Below the pieces are notes generated by a model. The model was given only the letters and a program-made list of their open reading frames with translations, did not search any database and was not told the DNA's origin. The position numbers and the translations under genes were made by a program. From Robinsoniella peoriensis (GTDB lineage: Bacteria; Bacillota; Clostridia; Lachnospirales; Lachnospiraceae), in the NCBI RefSeq assembly GCF_042680125.1, contig NZ_JBHTNY010000013.1: a DNA stretch of 64,000 nucleotides. The stretch is one strand, 5' to 3'. Below, in pieces: positions 16,652 to 26,324 of the stretch (position 1 is the stretch's first letter; every line of letters begins with the position of its first letter).

Positions 16652-19450
16652 ATGAAACCATATACCAGATGCTTTGCCTTTACCCTGGCACTTATCCTGC
16701 TATTTTGCACCGTGTCCCCAACACTTTACGCGTCTGCCGGCAGCACTTCCAGCGAACCCGCACCCCGCCGGGTACTAAAAGTCGGATACCCTGCCATGAA
16801 GGGATTATCTGAAACGGATGAGAAGGGAAACCGTATAGGCCAGGTAGCAGATTTCTTAAATGAAATTTCAAAATATACCAACTGGGAGTATGAATTTATC
16901 GAGGGCGACGGCTCTGATCTGATGAACCGCATTACAACGGGCGAGCTTGATCTGATGGGCGGTATGTTCTATGATGAAAGCTATGAGGATTGGTTTGATT
17001 ATCCAAATTACAACATTGGTTATAACCATGCCGTACTTTTTGCCAGGAAAGATGATACCAGCATACGAAGTTATGATATTCAGACCTTAAACGGAAAAAC
17101 AATCGGTGTATTTGAGAAAGCAGCGGATAAAATAGAAAGACTGCAAAGATATCTGGATCTCAATGGCATTACCTGTAAACTGCGGTATTATTCTAATGCA
17201 GATATGAAGAATGATTCGCTTCATTACCTTCTGGCTGAGGGAAAAGTAGATCTTCTTCTTGGCAATGATCTGGAGGCGGATGGTACATTCCGGGTCGCGA
17301 CCAGCTTTCAGGCACAGCCCATGTATATTGTTACCACTCATGGAAAACAGGATATTCTGGATGAACTCAATCAGGCAATGGGTTATATTCTAAATGCGAA
17401 TCCCAATTTTGCCCAGGATCTCTATGAAACGAACTTTACCGGCATTGCTGATACAAAACTTAACTTTACACCAGAAGAAGAAGATTACATCCGTCAGGCA
17501 GAACCGATTCGGGTTGCCGCTATTTCCCAGTGGCATCCCTTATACTGTCTGGAGGATGAGAGCGATCATAACGGTGTTGTTCCCGAATTTCTCAAGAAAA
17601 TCGAAGAAGAATCCGGTCTCTCTTTTGAATTTGTTTTTGCAGATAATTACGAAGACTCCATTCGTCTGGTCCAGGACAAAAAAGCGGATATGCTTGGATG
17701 TTTCCTTGATTCTGAGTCTGATGCATCAGAAAAAGGTTTAGCACTCACTGCTTCCTATTCTTCTATGAGCAATATCATTATCAAGAATAAATTCGCAAGC
17801 TATCCCTCGGATGGTTTAACTGCCGCTGTTTTAGACGGGAGAACGCTTCCCGCCTCCATTAATGCAGATAAGATTAAGATCTATCCTACAACGCTGGAGG
17901 GAATCAAAGCGGTCAACAAAGGAGATGCCGATTTTATATACGGTTTGTCTGCAGGCATGGAAAGAGATCTGCAGTCGGGCGGATTTCAAAACATCACTAT
18001 ATTAACGACAAACACTACGAAAACAAAAGCAGCTTTTGCCCTTGCCAAACCGATTTCACCTACATTGCTGACAATATTAAATAAATCGATCAGCAATATT
18101 ACTGATGAGGATAAAGCGACAATAACCAACCGGAATATGGTTTCTCTTGGGTATAATAATATTACATTGTCCGCACTGGTATACTCCCATCCGCTGACGT
18201 TTATTTTAATAATTACCGTATTTTTGCTGTTGCTGGTAGCCATTTTAATGATTATTGTCCGCTCCCGGGTCAGAAATACCCTGATGAGAAATGAACTGCA
18301 GAAGGCGGAAGCAGCAAATCGTGCTAAGAGCGGTTTTCTCTCCAAAATGTCACATGAGATCCGTACACCCATGAATGCCATTGTCGGTTTGTCAAACCTC
18401 GCCAGTATGTCCGATGAAGTGACTCCCGCAATAGCGAATTATCTTCAAAAAATACAGTCCTCGTCCCACTACCTGCTGGCTCTGATCAATGACATCCTGG
18501 ATATGTCAAAAATTGAAAACGGAAAAATGGTTCTTTCTTCGGAGGATTTTTCTTTATCCATGATGCTGAATGAACTGGAAAGCATGATTCAGTCCCAGGC
18601 TGAGCAAAAGGGACTGAATTGCTGCTTTCAATATCAACTCGCCCATGATTGGTTTACCGGTGATGTGATCCGTCTGAAACAGGTGCTGACAAATCTCATG
18701 TCCAATGCCCTGAAATTTACCCCGCCGGGCGGCAGCATCCGTCTGGATGCCCAGGAGCTGTCACATTCAGAAACAAATGCCTGCGTCCGTTTTTCTGTAC
18801 AGGATACCGGGATCGGAATTCCGGAAGATGAAATAGAGCGGATTTTTTCAGCATTTGAACAGGCGGGAACTTCTGTTTCTAAGAGTTCCGGTACCGGATT
18901 AGGTCTTCCCATCAGCCGGACCATCGTGGAATTAATGGGCGGTAATTTAACGGCAGAAAGTACTCCGGGAAAGGGTTCTGAATTTTCTTTTACCCTGGAG
19001 CTCCCGGTCTGTACAGTAAAGCCCCAGCAACAGACGGATGAGCCGGAAACGCTTACACAGACCGACCTGACAGCCTTTCGGATTCTTCTGGCAGAAGACA
19101 ATGATCTGAATGCTGAAATTGCTTCAGAGCTTTTGGAAATGCAGGGTGCTGCTGTGCAGCGTGCCCAGAACGGGCAGGAGGCCGTAGACCTGTTTGAAAA
19201 TAATCCAGCGGGATATTACCAGTGCATACTTATGGATATTCAGATGCCTGTTAAAAATGGTCTGGATGCCGCCAGAGAAATCCGGGCAAGCGAACATCCT
19301 GACGGGAAAAATATCCCAATCATAGCCATGACCGCCAATTCTTTCAAGGAAGACATGGATGCGGCATATGCCGCCGGAATGAATCACTTTGTACCGAAGC
19401 CAATCGATGTCAACCACCTGTTCCACGTATTAGGTGAAATTTTAAAATAA
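16652..19450 (+). CDS. hybrid sensor histidine kinase with two periplasmic-binding sensor domains
   Basis: 932 aa. Signal peptide (about 1-28), two family-3 solute-binding domains outside the cell (about 40-260 and 275-500), one membrane helix (about 512-538), HisKA with phosphoacceptor His about 568 (KMSHEIRTPMN), HATPase (NLMSNALKF, DTGIGI, GTGLGL) and a C-terminal receiver with Asp about 862 (LMDIQMPVKNG). This BvgS/EvgS-like layout senses a small ligand. No Hpt or DNA-binding domain is attached and no response regulator is adjacent, so its partner lies elsewhere. TTGACA at 16609-16614 and TTGTAT at 16632-16637 (17-nt spacer) may be its promoter, although the leader would be very short. 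A GGAAGG ribosome site precedes the ATG. Confidence 0.9.
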   Translation: MKPYTRCFAFTLALILLFCTVSPTLYASAGSTSSEPAPRRVLKVGYPAMKGLSETDEKGNRIGQVADFLNEISKYTNWEYEFIEGDGSDLMNRITTGELDLMGGMFYDESYEDWFDYPNYNIGYNHAVLFARKDDTSIRSYDIQTLNGKTIGVFEKAADKIERLQRYLDLNGITCKLRYYSNADMKNDSLHYLLAEGKVDLLLGNDLEADGTFRVATSFQAQPMYIVTTHGKQDILDELNQAMGYILNANPNFAQDLYETNFTGIADTKLNFTPEEEDYIRQAEPIRVAAISQWHPLYCLEDESDHNGVVPEFLKKIEEESGLSFEFVFADNYEDSIRLVQDKKADMLGCFLDSESDASEKGLALTASYSSMSNIIIKNKFASYPSDGLTAAVLDGRTLPASINADKIKIYPTTLEGIKAVNKGDADFIYGLSAGMERDLQSGGFQNITILTTNTTKTKAAFALAKPISPTLLTILNKSISNITDEDKATITNRNMVSLGYNNITLSALVYSHPLTFILIITVFLLLLVAILMIIVRSRVRNTLMRNELQKAEAANRAKSGFLSKMSHEIRTPMNAIVGLSNLASMSDEVTPAIANYLQKIQSSSHYLLALINDILDMSKIENGKMVLSSEDFSLSMMLNELESMIQSQAEQKGLNCCFQYQLAHDWFTGDVIRLKQVLTNLMSNALKFTPPGGSIRLDAQELSHSETNACVRFSVQDTGIGIPEDEIERIFSAFEQAGTSVSKSSGTGLGLPISRTIVELMGGNLTAESTPGKGSEFSFTLELPVCTVKPQQQTDEPETLTQTDLTAFRILLAEDNDLNAEIASELLEMQGAAVQRAQNGQEAVDLFENNPAGYYQCILMDIQMPVKNGLDAAREIRASEHPDGKNIPIIAMTANSFKEDMDAAYAAGMNHFVPKPIDVNHLFHVLGEILK

Positions 19451-19451
19451 C

Positions 19452-19489
19452 AAAATGGAAGCACTCAGAAAATTGAGCGCTTCCATTTT
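19452..19489. terminator. bidirectional terminator after the hybrid kinase
   Basis: AAAATGGAAGC/GCTTCCATTTT arms with an additional CTCA/TGAG inner stem. It separates the kinase from the convergent pentapeptide gene and serves both. Confidence 0.85.
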
Positions 19490-19497
19490 AATTAATT

Positions 19498-20154
19498 TTA
19501 TTCTTTTATGACCACACCAAGAAGCCGTATCAAATCTGCTGCCTGATAAGCATCAATAACGGCTCCCTGCAGCTCCTGATAAGAATCAGATACAGTGATT
19601 CCTGCTATCTGGCTCTGTGTAAAATTGATTCCCTTTAATGGAGTCCTGAAAAAAGATGCCTGGTTCATTTTTACGTTATTCAATTCCATATGCGTCAATT
19701 TACATTCCGTTATATTGGCATGTTCTGCATCTGTATCCTCCATAACAACCACATCCATTTTTGCATGATCCAAGTTAACAAACCGCATATTACAATCTGC
19801 AAACTTTGTATGCTTCCATGTGCTGCTTCGAAAGTCCGTCCCCATCATCTTACAGGAACGCATCTCACACCGGCTAAAGTATCCGTTTTCTATACGGCTG
19901 TTAGATAAGTCGCAATTTTCAAAGCGGACGTCCACAAAGCTCGCAGTTTCCATATTACAATTTAGAAACCGGCAGTTTTGAAATAGTACCCCTGCGAATT
20001 CCAGACGGGATAAATCGACGCCGGTCAAGTTTATATTCTGTATCTGTTTATGACGGATACAGTCCTCTTCTTCCTGTATCTTTTTTATGTAATCCTGAAA
20101 ATCATCTGTTATGACTTCCAGATCTTGTTGTATTTCTGGCTTTTTTCTTTTCAT
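19498..20154 (-). CDS. pentapeptide-repeat protein
   Basis: 218 aa. Residues about 40-190 contain A(D/N)LxX-type pentapeptides (GVDLSRLEFAGVLFQNC, CDLSNSRIENGYFSRC, GTDFRSSTWKHTKFADC), predicted to form a right-handed quadrilateral beta-helix. A charged N-terminal helix precedes it. Qnr/MfpA-type members mimic DNA and protect gyrase, but this protein is not close enough by eye to assign that role. It is a single gene between the terminator at 19452-19489 and an AT-rich gap. Confidence 0.8.
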   Translation of the reverse strand: MKRKKPEIQQDLEVITDDFQDYIKKIQEEEDCIRHKQIQNINLTGVDLSRLEFAGVLFQNCRFLNCNMETASFVDVRFENCDLSNSRIENGYFSRCEMRSCKMMGTDFRSSTWKHTKFADCNMRFVNLDHAKMDVVVMEDTDAEHANITECKLTHMELNNVKMNQASFFRTPLKGINFTQSQIAGITVSDSYQELQGAVIDAYQAADLIRLLGVVIKE

Positions 20155-20347
20155 TTTTCTTATCTACTCCTCAATCTTAATGATCATTTGGCTTCTTCAC
20201 TTCTACCAGACAGTAACCTGGCGCGCCCCCTCGGACATAGCTAAGATATTAGCCCTTCCTTCTTGAATTGCTTATACCCTTCCCTGATTATCCACAGTGA
20301 CTATTGACGTATTAGATGATGACCATTGTACATTAGGGTCATTTATT

Positions 20348-21106
20348 TTAGATAAAAAGCTCATTTCCCTTATGTTGAGAACAAACTTTTTTCATCTTCA
20401 TTGAAGCTATTTTTAGTTTTAAGTTACTAACTGTTCGTGCCTTAGCAGGACAAAGATCCACGCATCTCATACATGTTATACACAAGGCATTGTCAGTCTT
20501 TTTAAGTTCTGTAATTGATATTGCTCCAACTGGACACATTTTTGCACATAATCCACAATTCATGCAGCCTTTTCTGACCTTTGGCTTTAATGGAACTCCG
20601 TTATATTCCCTATATGGATAATTTCCCGGTAGTTTTAATGGCTCACACTTTAACGATTTATTAATCTTGTCTAATATTCGTTTTGAAAAATCGCCAAGTT
20701 CTTTCTTGTCTGCATCATCTGGTCGTCCTGTTGCAAATTGATGCATGATAGAATGTTCTGCGATGGCTGCAATTCCTGCAATACAATAAAAATTTCTTTG
20801 AGTTAAATATTCCTGTAATTCTTTAAGTGTATCTTCATAAGCTCTATTTCCATAAGAAGCCACTAATATAGCACTTACACCATTTCCTTTAAATTCATTC
20901 ATTCTTTCCAATGCTACCGAGGGAACTCTTCCTCCATAAGATGGTACACCGATAATACATATATCATTCTTATTAAAAACAAAATTAGAATTGAGTTCTC
21001 TATTTGCTAAATCAATTTCTATATAATCTTCAAAACTCTTTGCAATCTCTTTAACAATATTTTCAGTGCTTTTTGTGGGACTAAAATATATTACATAAAC
21101 ACTCAT
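20348..21106 (-). CDS. EFR1-type flavodoxin-ferredoxin fusion protein
   Basis: 252 aa. An N-terminal flavodoxin-like domain (YFSPTKSTENIVKEIA FMN loop; VPSYGGRVPS; VASYGNRAYEDT) is fused to two 4Fe-4S clusters near the C-terminus (CMNCGLCAKMCPVGA and CITCMRCVDLCPAKA). The fusion is typical of strict anaerobes and probably shuttles electrons in the cytoplasm; the partner is unknown. AGAGG precedes the ATG. It is monocistronic. Confidence 0.9.
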   Translation of the reverse strand: MSVYVIYFSPTKSTENIVKEIAKSFEDYIEIDLANRELNSNFVFNKNDICIIGVPSYGGRVPSVALERMNEFKGNGVSAILVASYGNRAYEDTLKELQEYLTQRNFYCIAGIAAIAEHSIMHQFATGRPDDADKKELGDFSKRILDKINKSLKCEPLKLPGNYPYREYNGVPLKPKVRKGCMNCGLCAKMCPVGAISITELKKTDNALCITCMRCVDLCPAKARTVSNLKLKIASMKMKKVCSQHKGNELFI

Positions 21107-21565
21107 TAATAAATCCTCTTTTCTCTCTTCTTAAATTCCACCTTGACCACCCATTTCTATTAGTCAAAAGTATTTCTTGACGAATCTCGTCACACAGAAT
21201 TATCATAATCGGTCTGGCAAGCTACTATGTTGAAATAAATTCACGCCTTTGAGTTTCAAATTCATTATCCAAAACGCACCTCCAATGGCAAACCTACATA
21301 AACCATTATATTACTTTTTATGATTATTTCAATACTCGTCCGAGCATCTAATTGCGTAAACATAATATGGATGCTACATCAGGTCAAAGTGACGACCCTA
21401 TAAGTGGTGAATCTGGTTAGAAACAGGCTATTAGCAATGTTAGCCGGATGTGTACAAGAGAATAGAGAAAATAGTAAAAGTATAGACGATCAAACGGAGA
21501 TAAAGCTCCGGTGTCATATCAGCATTCCACTGGAGCTTATTTGTACGTCTGATAAAATATCCATT
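21107..21565. other. 459-bp stretch without a credible gene
   Basis: No supported ORF. At about 21500-21543 an imperfect inverted repeat (AAAGCTCCGGTG ... CACTGGAGCTT) may end the transcript of the XRE/membrane-protein pair. The rest is AT-rich and unassigned. Confidence 0.5.
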
Positions 21566-22057
21566 TTATTCAGATATATCATCTTCATTTAATTTTTTAT
21601 CAATAGCTTCTTGTTTTTTATTGTTTATAAAATAAAAAATCTCTAAAACAATAAATGCAAGAGCTGTAGTACTAAGAAACGTGATTCCTGAAACCAGTGC
21701 AAGATGAATAGGGGTAGGGTGTTGGATTTTATCGCTGTAGTTTATATAGTTAATAATAGTACTGATAACGGAAACAGTTATTCCAGTTACTAAGCTATTA
21801 ATAACAATGATTAATTGCCCTCTTTTTTTAGAATTAAATATGTCGTTGCCAATTATGATATTAGCAATAACTACATAAATAGACATACCGATAACTATTA
21901 AAAATTCAACAGCATATTGTGTAAACGGAGCTTTATACAAATATTGTTGAATTAAAACAGTAATCAATAGGACAAGCCAGACTATTTGAAACCCATGACT
22001 TTGAATTTTTCTCTTCCCATTTATAACTCTCTCATCTTTCAGTGTTTGATTTTTCAT
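21566..22057 (-). CDS. small integral membrane protein in an XRE-regulator operon
   Basis: 163 aa with four predicted membrane helices (about 25-42, 50-72, 85-107, 122-148) and charged ends. The start is set at ATG 22057, which overlaps the TGA of the regulator gene and has GGGAGG 8 nt upstream. Tightly coupled XRE regulator plus membrane-protein pairs are common in Firmicutes; the function is unknown and I do not recognise a characterised family. Confidence 0.7.
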   Translation of the reverse strand: MKNQTLKDERVINGKRKIQSHGFQIVWLVLLITVLIQQYLYKAPFTQYAVEFLIVIGMSIYVVIANIIIGNDIFNSKKRGQLIIVINSLVTGITVSVISTIINYINYSDKIQHPTPIHLALVSGITFLSTTALAFIVLEIFYFINNKKQEAIDKKLNEDDISE

Positions 22058-22254
22058 AGAATTTCCTCCCAAAATAAATCATTTAATGTTTTACCAAGTG
22101 CCTTGCATATTGCAATACATAAGTTAAGTGTAGGGTTGTAATCTCCTGCTTCAATAAGACCAATCGTTTGCCTGGTGACTCCAACAGCTTTTGCCAAATC
22201 ATCCTGGTTCATATCACATTCAATTCTTGCAATTTTCATTCGCTTATTCTTCAT
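22054..22254 (-). CDS. XRE/Cro-type helix-turn-helix regulator
   Basis: 66 aa, a single HTH_3 domain (QDDLAKAVGVTRQTIGLIEAGDYNPTLNL) of the short YvaO/immunity-repressor-like class with a C-terminal LNDLFW. It likely represses its own promoter and the coupled membrane-protein gene. GGAGGGG precedes the ATG, and the promoter is at 22276-22304. Confidence 0.9.
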   Translation of the reverse strand: MKNKRMKIARIECDMNQDDLAKAVGVTRQTIGLIEAGDYNPTLNLCIAICKALGKTLNDLFWEEIL

Positions 22255-22275
22255 GATCCCCTCCTTATATTATAT

Positions 22276-22304
22276 AATATATACTATACAAAACATAATG
22301 TCAA
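22276..22304 (-). promoter_or_regulatory. promoter of the XRE regulator operon
   Basis: Minus strand TTGACA (22299-22304), 17 nt, TATATT (22276-22281). The short distance to the ATG at 22254 and the TA-rich symmetric sequence between suggest autoregulation. Confidence 0.65.
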
Positions 22305-22377
22305 CTATATATTGCATTTTGTTGTAAATATCTCACATCTCACATATAAGCCCATCTATGACTCTGCTTAATCTACT

Positions 22378-22525
22378 CACATGTAAGACGAGATGCCACT
22401 TTGTAAATCAAAATGCCATATTTGTAATTAACAATTGAATATTTGTAAACGAAACGCCACTTTAGTACTTGAAATGCAGTCTTTGAAAGGCAGAAGCCAC
22501 TTTTGTAACCGAAATGCAGTTTGAT
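22378..22525. repeat. degenerate ~21-bp repeats resembling an IS21-type end
   Basis: About seven spaced copies of a motif close to GAAATGCCACTTTTGTAAC occur, for example at GATGCCACTTTGTAAATC, AAATGCCATATTTGTAATT, GAAACGCCACTTTAGTAC and AGAAGCCACTTTTGTAACC. Arrays of such transposase-binding repeats mark the ends of IS21-family elements. No complete istA/istB is present, so this is a relic. Confidence 0.45.
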
Positions 22526-22544
22526 TTTTTGCTTTTTTTGTCGT

Positions 22545-22713
22545 ATGTCAGGATTCTTTTCAAGGAACTCACAGAAGTTTTTGTAATTGCGGTCAATACG
22601 GCAGCCTTTATCAACCTTAAATTCCGGCTTTTTGTATCGTTCCCGAAATTTCACTTTTCGGGGAAGATCAATGTTTCTGATGTCGAACAAACGAAATTTA
22701 CTGATTGGTTTTT
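22545..22713 (-). pseudogene. fragment of an IS transposase
   Basis: The frame contains FDIRNIDLPRKVKFRERYK followed by KVDKGCRIDRNYKNFCEFL and EKNPDI, which resembles the segment before the catalytic region of IS30-like transposases of clostridia (RNIDLPRKV...CRIGRTY...HPD). It has no start and no catalytic domain, and runs into the repeat array on its 3' side. The family assignment is from memory of the motif and is tentative. Confidence 0.45.
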
Positions 22714-22814
22714 ATTGTATTTTCTTTTATATCATTTTATGATAAAATAAATAATTATAGGAATCACTTAATTTCCTATCAGTTATACAGCACATTGAAA
22801 TCGGAGGAATTTTC

Positions 22815-23753
22815 TTGAAAAGCAGAGAAAATGAAATAAAGCAGGATAAAACCAAAAATACAAAATGCAAACCAAAGAAGAAACACAGGAAGCTAATCAT
22901 GCTGCTTGTCCTTGTTCTTACAGTTATGATCTATACCGGTGTTTCATTTTTACTATCAGCAAATAAGATTACCGTGGAACAATACAGCTATGAATCAGAT
23001 AAAATAGACCAGCCGGTTACAATTATATCTTTAGCTGATTTACATAGCCATTCCTTTGGGAAAAATAATAAACGGCTGATCCGGGAAGTGGAAAAACAAA
23101 AACCTGATATTATATGCATTGTCGGAGATGCCATTAATTATTATGACGAAGAGGATACGTACATCACTTCATTAATCAGACAGCTGATGCGGATTGCTCC
23201 TGTATATTTTAGTCCGGGCAATCATGAAATAAGTATGTTCAATAATCACAGATACATTAACCTCAAACAGGATATCGAACAGGCAGGCGCTTTATACCTG
23301 GATCAGACCTATCTGGACATCACGGTAAAGAATCAGAAGATCCGCATTGGCGGTTTATATGATTATGCTTATAATTATGCGGGAGTTACTTCAGAACAAT
23401 ACAGACAAAAGAGCAGTTATCTGTTTTTGAAAGATTACGAAGAGACGGATATCTTTAAGCTTATGCTCACCCACCGTCCCGAGAGCTTTTTGGATCAGGA
23501 AGAGGATGCAAGATGGCAGATCGATCTGGTGTTATCCGGACATGAACATGGTGGACAGATACGGCTTCCATTTATCGGTGCATTGTACTCTTCTCACATG
23601 GGAGGTGTATGGCTTCCAAACTTCGTATCCGGCTATCAGGTAATGAATGGTATCCCCATGGTGATTTCCAGAGGGCTTGGTACCTACAAAGGAAAAAATG
23701 TTCCGCTGCGTTTCAATAATATTCCAGAGATTACGAAAATAGAGTTAAAATAA
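22815..23753 (+). CDS. membrane-anchored calcineurin-like metallophosphoesterase
   Basis: 312 aa. A lysine-rich N-terminus and one membrane helix (about 27-48) anchor an extracytoplasmic or cytoplasmic-face phosphoesterase. Metal-binding motifs are in order: ADLHSHSFG, VGDAINYYD, SPGNHEIS, LTHRPESF and SGHEHGGQ. The set matches YkuE/UDP-2,3-diacylglucosamine-hydrolase-like phosphoesterases; the substrate is unknown. The start is TTG 22815, 8 nt after GGAGG. A long hairpin follows at 23754-23828. Confidence 0.88.
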   Translation: MKSRENEIKQDKTKNTKCKPKKKHRKLIMLLVLVLTVMIYTGVSFLLSANKITVEQYSYESDKIDQPVTIISLADLHSHSFGKNNKRLIREVEKQKPDIICIVGDAINYYDEEDTYITSLIRQLMRIAPVYFSPGNHEISMFNNHRYINLKQDIEQAGALYLDQTYLDITVKNQKIRIGGLYDYAYNYAGVTSEQYRQKSSYLFLKDYEETDIFKLMLTHRPESFLDQEEDARWQIDLVLSGHEHGGQIRLPFIGALYSSHMGGVWLPNFVSGYQVMNGIPMVISRGLGTYKGKNVPLRFNNIPEITKIELK

Positions 23754-23828
23754 GCCTGCACCGCAGTGACTGTTCTTCCCAGAGCGAATTTTTAACACGT
23801 TCTGGTGAACAGCCATTCCGGTACAGGC
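23754..23828. terminator. imperfect long hairpin between convergent genes
   Basis: GCCTGCACCG and CGGTACAGGC form the base; TGACTGTTC/GAACAGCCA extends it. It lies between convergent phosphoesterase and lipoprotein genes and can end both transcripts. Confidence 0.6.
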
Positions 23829-23852
23829 TTTTGTGTATATTCTGAAACATCA

Positions 23853-25109
23853 CTACTCCAATGTATCCCGTCTGTCAATTACGCTGATACTGTCTACCGT
23901 ATTTTTATCTGAATCAAGTATAATTTCTGTAACAGCAGGAGAATCTTCTCCTTTCTGGACGATATAAACGGTGGATTCTGGTGTTTCTTCTTTCTTATAT
24001 TTTACTTTCTTTAATAATTTCCGAAGTTCCTTTCCAGACATTCCTCTGGTAATTCCTGTTGGAATCATCATTTCTACATCTGCAGTTTTGGATCCTGCAG
24101 AAACTCTCGTAATGTAACAATTTTCAATAGATTCCGGCCGGGAACTATAATTCTTTACCGTGGTCTGCAAAAACTGACCCGTTTTCGTTAAAATGATCTG
24201 GGTATCAGACATACCAGCTACTTCCTGATTGTCATTCTTCACATTGGATACCAGTTGTTCCAAAGTCCATCCATGGTCTAAAAATTCTCTCACCGGTACC
24301 GGCAGTTCATACAATTTATAATCATATTCTACGATAGAACTGTAAATATCATCGCCCAGATCAATGGGCTGTTTGTAGCGGTAAGGCTCTTCTAATTTAC
24401 GATATGCCCCCATTACTGTAATACTTTCCATCTGCAGTTCCCGGTAAATTAGACGGTAACAGTGCATATCGATACTGTCCAATATCTTAGTTCCATTGTC
24501 TATATTTAATAAAATATTCTGTCCAGAATCATATTCATAAGAAAGCTGGGTATCTGCTTCCAATTCATATGTATTATTGGGGGGGCCGTATAAATACTCA
24601 ATCTCTGCCTGGTTGGTGACTCCAAGCGTTACCCCTTTTGGCAAAACCACCCTGGCAGAATCCTCAGTCAGCATAGAGGTATCAATAATAATGCCTGACA
24701 CGCTGCAATCCACCAGTTTCTGTTTTTTTGACGTATCATTAAAAAACTGGGCATATATTGCTTTTCCATCTTTAAAAAATAACTTATCCTCTGATATCTC
24801 AAGCGGTTTTAGTTTCTGCCTCAGGGAATCCGTCGTTTCAAATCCCTGATCGGTTAAATCTGTATAACTCATAGGAAAGGTCAGTTTCTGTTTTCCTAAT
24901 TTAATGGTAAAGCTATATTGATTTTCCATTGGATCTGCTGAGCGGTTATCTGCCTGTTCCATCACTTTAGCTTTTTCCGAAAATTCTACAGGCGTTTCGC
25001 CGCTGCCTGAAAAGTGGGGCTGTTCAATTACCGTAACCTTATTTCCGCAGCCATTAAGCATTAAAATTGAAAGGAATGCTGCGCCTATATATGTGATTTT
25101 TTTCTTCAA
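23853..25109 (-). CDS. lipoprotein of unknown function
   Basis: 418 aa. MKKKITYIGAAFLSILMLNGCG is a lipoprotein signal with lipobox LNGC. The mature part has two similar-looking halves (SFTIKLGKQKLTFPMSYTDL with a following ILDSI segment; IDLGDDIYSSIVEYDYKLYELPVPV with a following IILDSDKNTVDSI segment), each resembling a domain built on a modelled linear threshold-type repeat. It is probably surface-anchored. I recognise no enzyme motif. It is monocistronic with no close co-directional neighbour. Confidence 0.75.
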   Translation of the reverse strand: MKKKITYIGAAFLSILMLNGCGNKVTVIEQPHFSGSGETPVEFSEKAKVMEQADNRSADPMENQYSFTIKLGKQKLTFPMSYTDLTDQGFETTDSLRQKLKPLEISEDKLFFKDGKAIYAQFFNDTSKKQKLVDCSVSGIIIDTSMLTEDSARVVLPKGVTLGVTNQAEIEYLYGPPNNTYELEADTQLSYEYDSGQNILLNIDNGTKILDSIDMHCYRLIYRELQMESITVMGAYRKLEEPYRYKQPIDLGDDIYSSIVEYDYKLYELPVPVREFLDHGWTLEQLVSNVKNDNQEVAGMSDTQIILTKTGQFLQTTVKNYSSRPESIENCYITRVSAGSKTADVEMMIPTGITRGMSGKELRKLLKKVKYKKEETPESTVYIVQKGEDSPAVTEIILDSDKNTVDSISVIDRRDTLE

Positions 25110-25208
25110 AATATATCCCCTTTGTAAATTAATACCTATATTTTATCACAGGGTATTTTGATTTACAATATATCCCAAAGATATTGGTTGCGTAACGTAA
25201 AATTGGGA

Positions 25209-26324
25209 TTATCGGGGCCAGCGCTTTTCTCTGCAGGGCAAATCAGGAAGAGGCCGGTGCGGTTCTGACTGATACCAATATGCCACACTGGAGAGATCAT
25301 CCTGCCTTTCAAATAAACCATTGTGAGAGACTCCGATTTGCTGGACTGTCACCCGCAGGTCATCTTCAAAAAAGACTGGATCAGGAATGTGCCACCGGTA
25401 AAATCCTCTCATCGGAGGGCAGTCATCATTATGATATGGATTGGAAAGCAAATCGTCATGCCGGGAGTAATAAGGGTATCCCAGATACGGCGTACAATAG
25501 GTAGTTTCTACTGTTTTCTGGTTCACTTGAGAAGCAAAACTCCAGGACCCTCCAAAGTAGTCTTCCATCCCTGTTCCGCAGATTGTGGGATATTCCCTGT
25601 CACCGTCTATGTAGAATTTCACCTCACCTTCTCCCCACCAATACCGCTGTAAAGTGGATAGTGCAAGATAGGTCCCGATATAATGTCCCTGTCCTTTGAT
25701 TTCATCTGCTATGACATAGTCCATTCCCGTCTCCGTAACCGGCTGTCTTCTCCAGCTGGCATGAAAATAGCTGCATTCACTTGGCAGTGAATCATAGAGA
25801 CAGTAGTCTATTTGATAGAAAAAAGCCGGTATCGGATTCACATGCTGGTTCTCCAGGGTAATGCGTGCTCCCTTATGAAACGGCATCTGAAAATATGAAT
25901 TAAATCCCCTTAATGGCACCACCACAACCGGAAGTGAATTTACCATACATTCCTTCCCAAAGCCACAGCAGAAGAAATCCCCCAGGGGCACCTGCACAGA
26001 GGGATATTCTTCCCCGTCCCAGTACATGCGCAGTATCAGATCCCGAAGTACAAAGCAGTCTCCCGGTGATGTTTTATTATCCACCGTAATCCAGATATGA
26101 CTGATGATGCCGCACCCCTTAATGTCTCCAAGAACAATCGTCTCGCCGGATGGAATATTTTTAAGACAGGGACTTCCTTTTCTGGAAGGCCCCAGGGGAC
26201 TTGCCGACATACCGCCCTTTCCCTTTTCCCCTGTTGGATTTTCCGCATTCACAGCCCTAGATTTTCCACGCCGGAAAAAGGGAATTGCGCTTAATTCTCC
26301 CGGCATGCTTCCATATCTCTCCAT
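25209..26324 (-). CDS. GH172 family protein (DUF2961; difructose dianhydride I synthase/hydrolase-like)
   Basis: 371 aa, the usual length. DUF2961 members include alpha-D-fructofuranosidases/difructose-dianhydride I synthases (GH172). Seen: IPSGETIVLGDIKGCGIISHIW, VQVPLGDFFCCGFG, RGFNSYFQMPF, GEGEVKFYIDGDREYPTICGTG with the MEDYFGGSW signature, and GFYRWHIPDPVFF. No signal peptide, so cytoplasmic. An AAGGGGTGAT ribosome site precedes the ATG. It lies downstream of CUT1 permeases in the same orientation with a GH32 gene, which fits import and cleavage of fructose-containing disaccharides. The activity is inferred from family membership. Confidence 0.8.
   Translation of the reverse strand: MERYGSMPGELSAIPFFRRGKSRAVNAENPTGEKGKGGMSASPLGPSRKGSPCLKNIPSGETIVLGDIKGCGIISHIWITVDNKTSPGDCFVLRDLILRMYWDGEEYPSVQVPLGDFFCCGFGKECMVNSLPVVVVPLRGFNSYFQMPFHKGARITLENQHVNPIPAFFYQIDYCLYDSLPSECSYFHASWRRQPVTETGMDYVIADEIKGQGHYIGTYLALSTLQRYWWGEGEVKFYIDGDREYPTICGTGMEDYFGGSWSFASQVNQKTVETTYCTPYLGYPYYSRHDDLLSNPYHNDDCPPMRGFYRWHIPDPVFFEDDLRVTVQQIGVSHNGLFERQDDLSSVAYWYQSEPHRPLPDLPCREKRWPR

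Noticed and set aside
22378..22525. CRISPR array or riboswitch from spaced repeats
   Set aside because: Repeats are degenerate and there are no unique spacers of fixed size; they resemble IS-end transposase sites.
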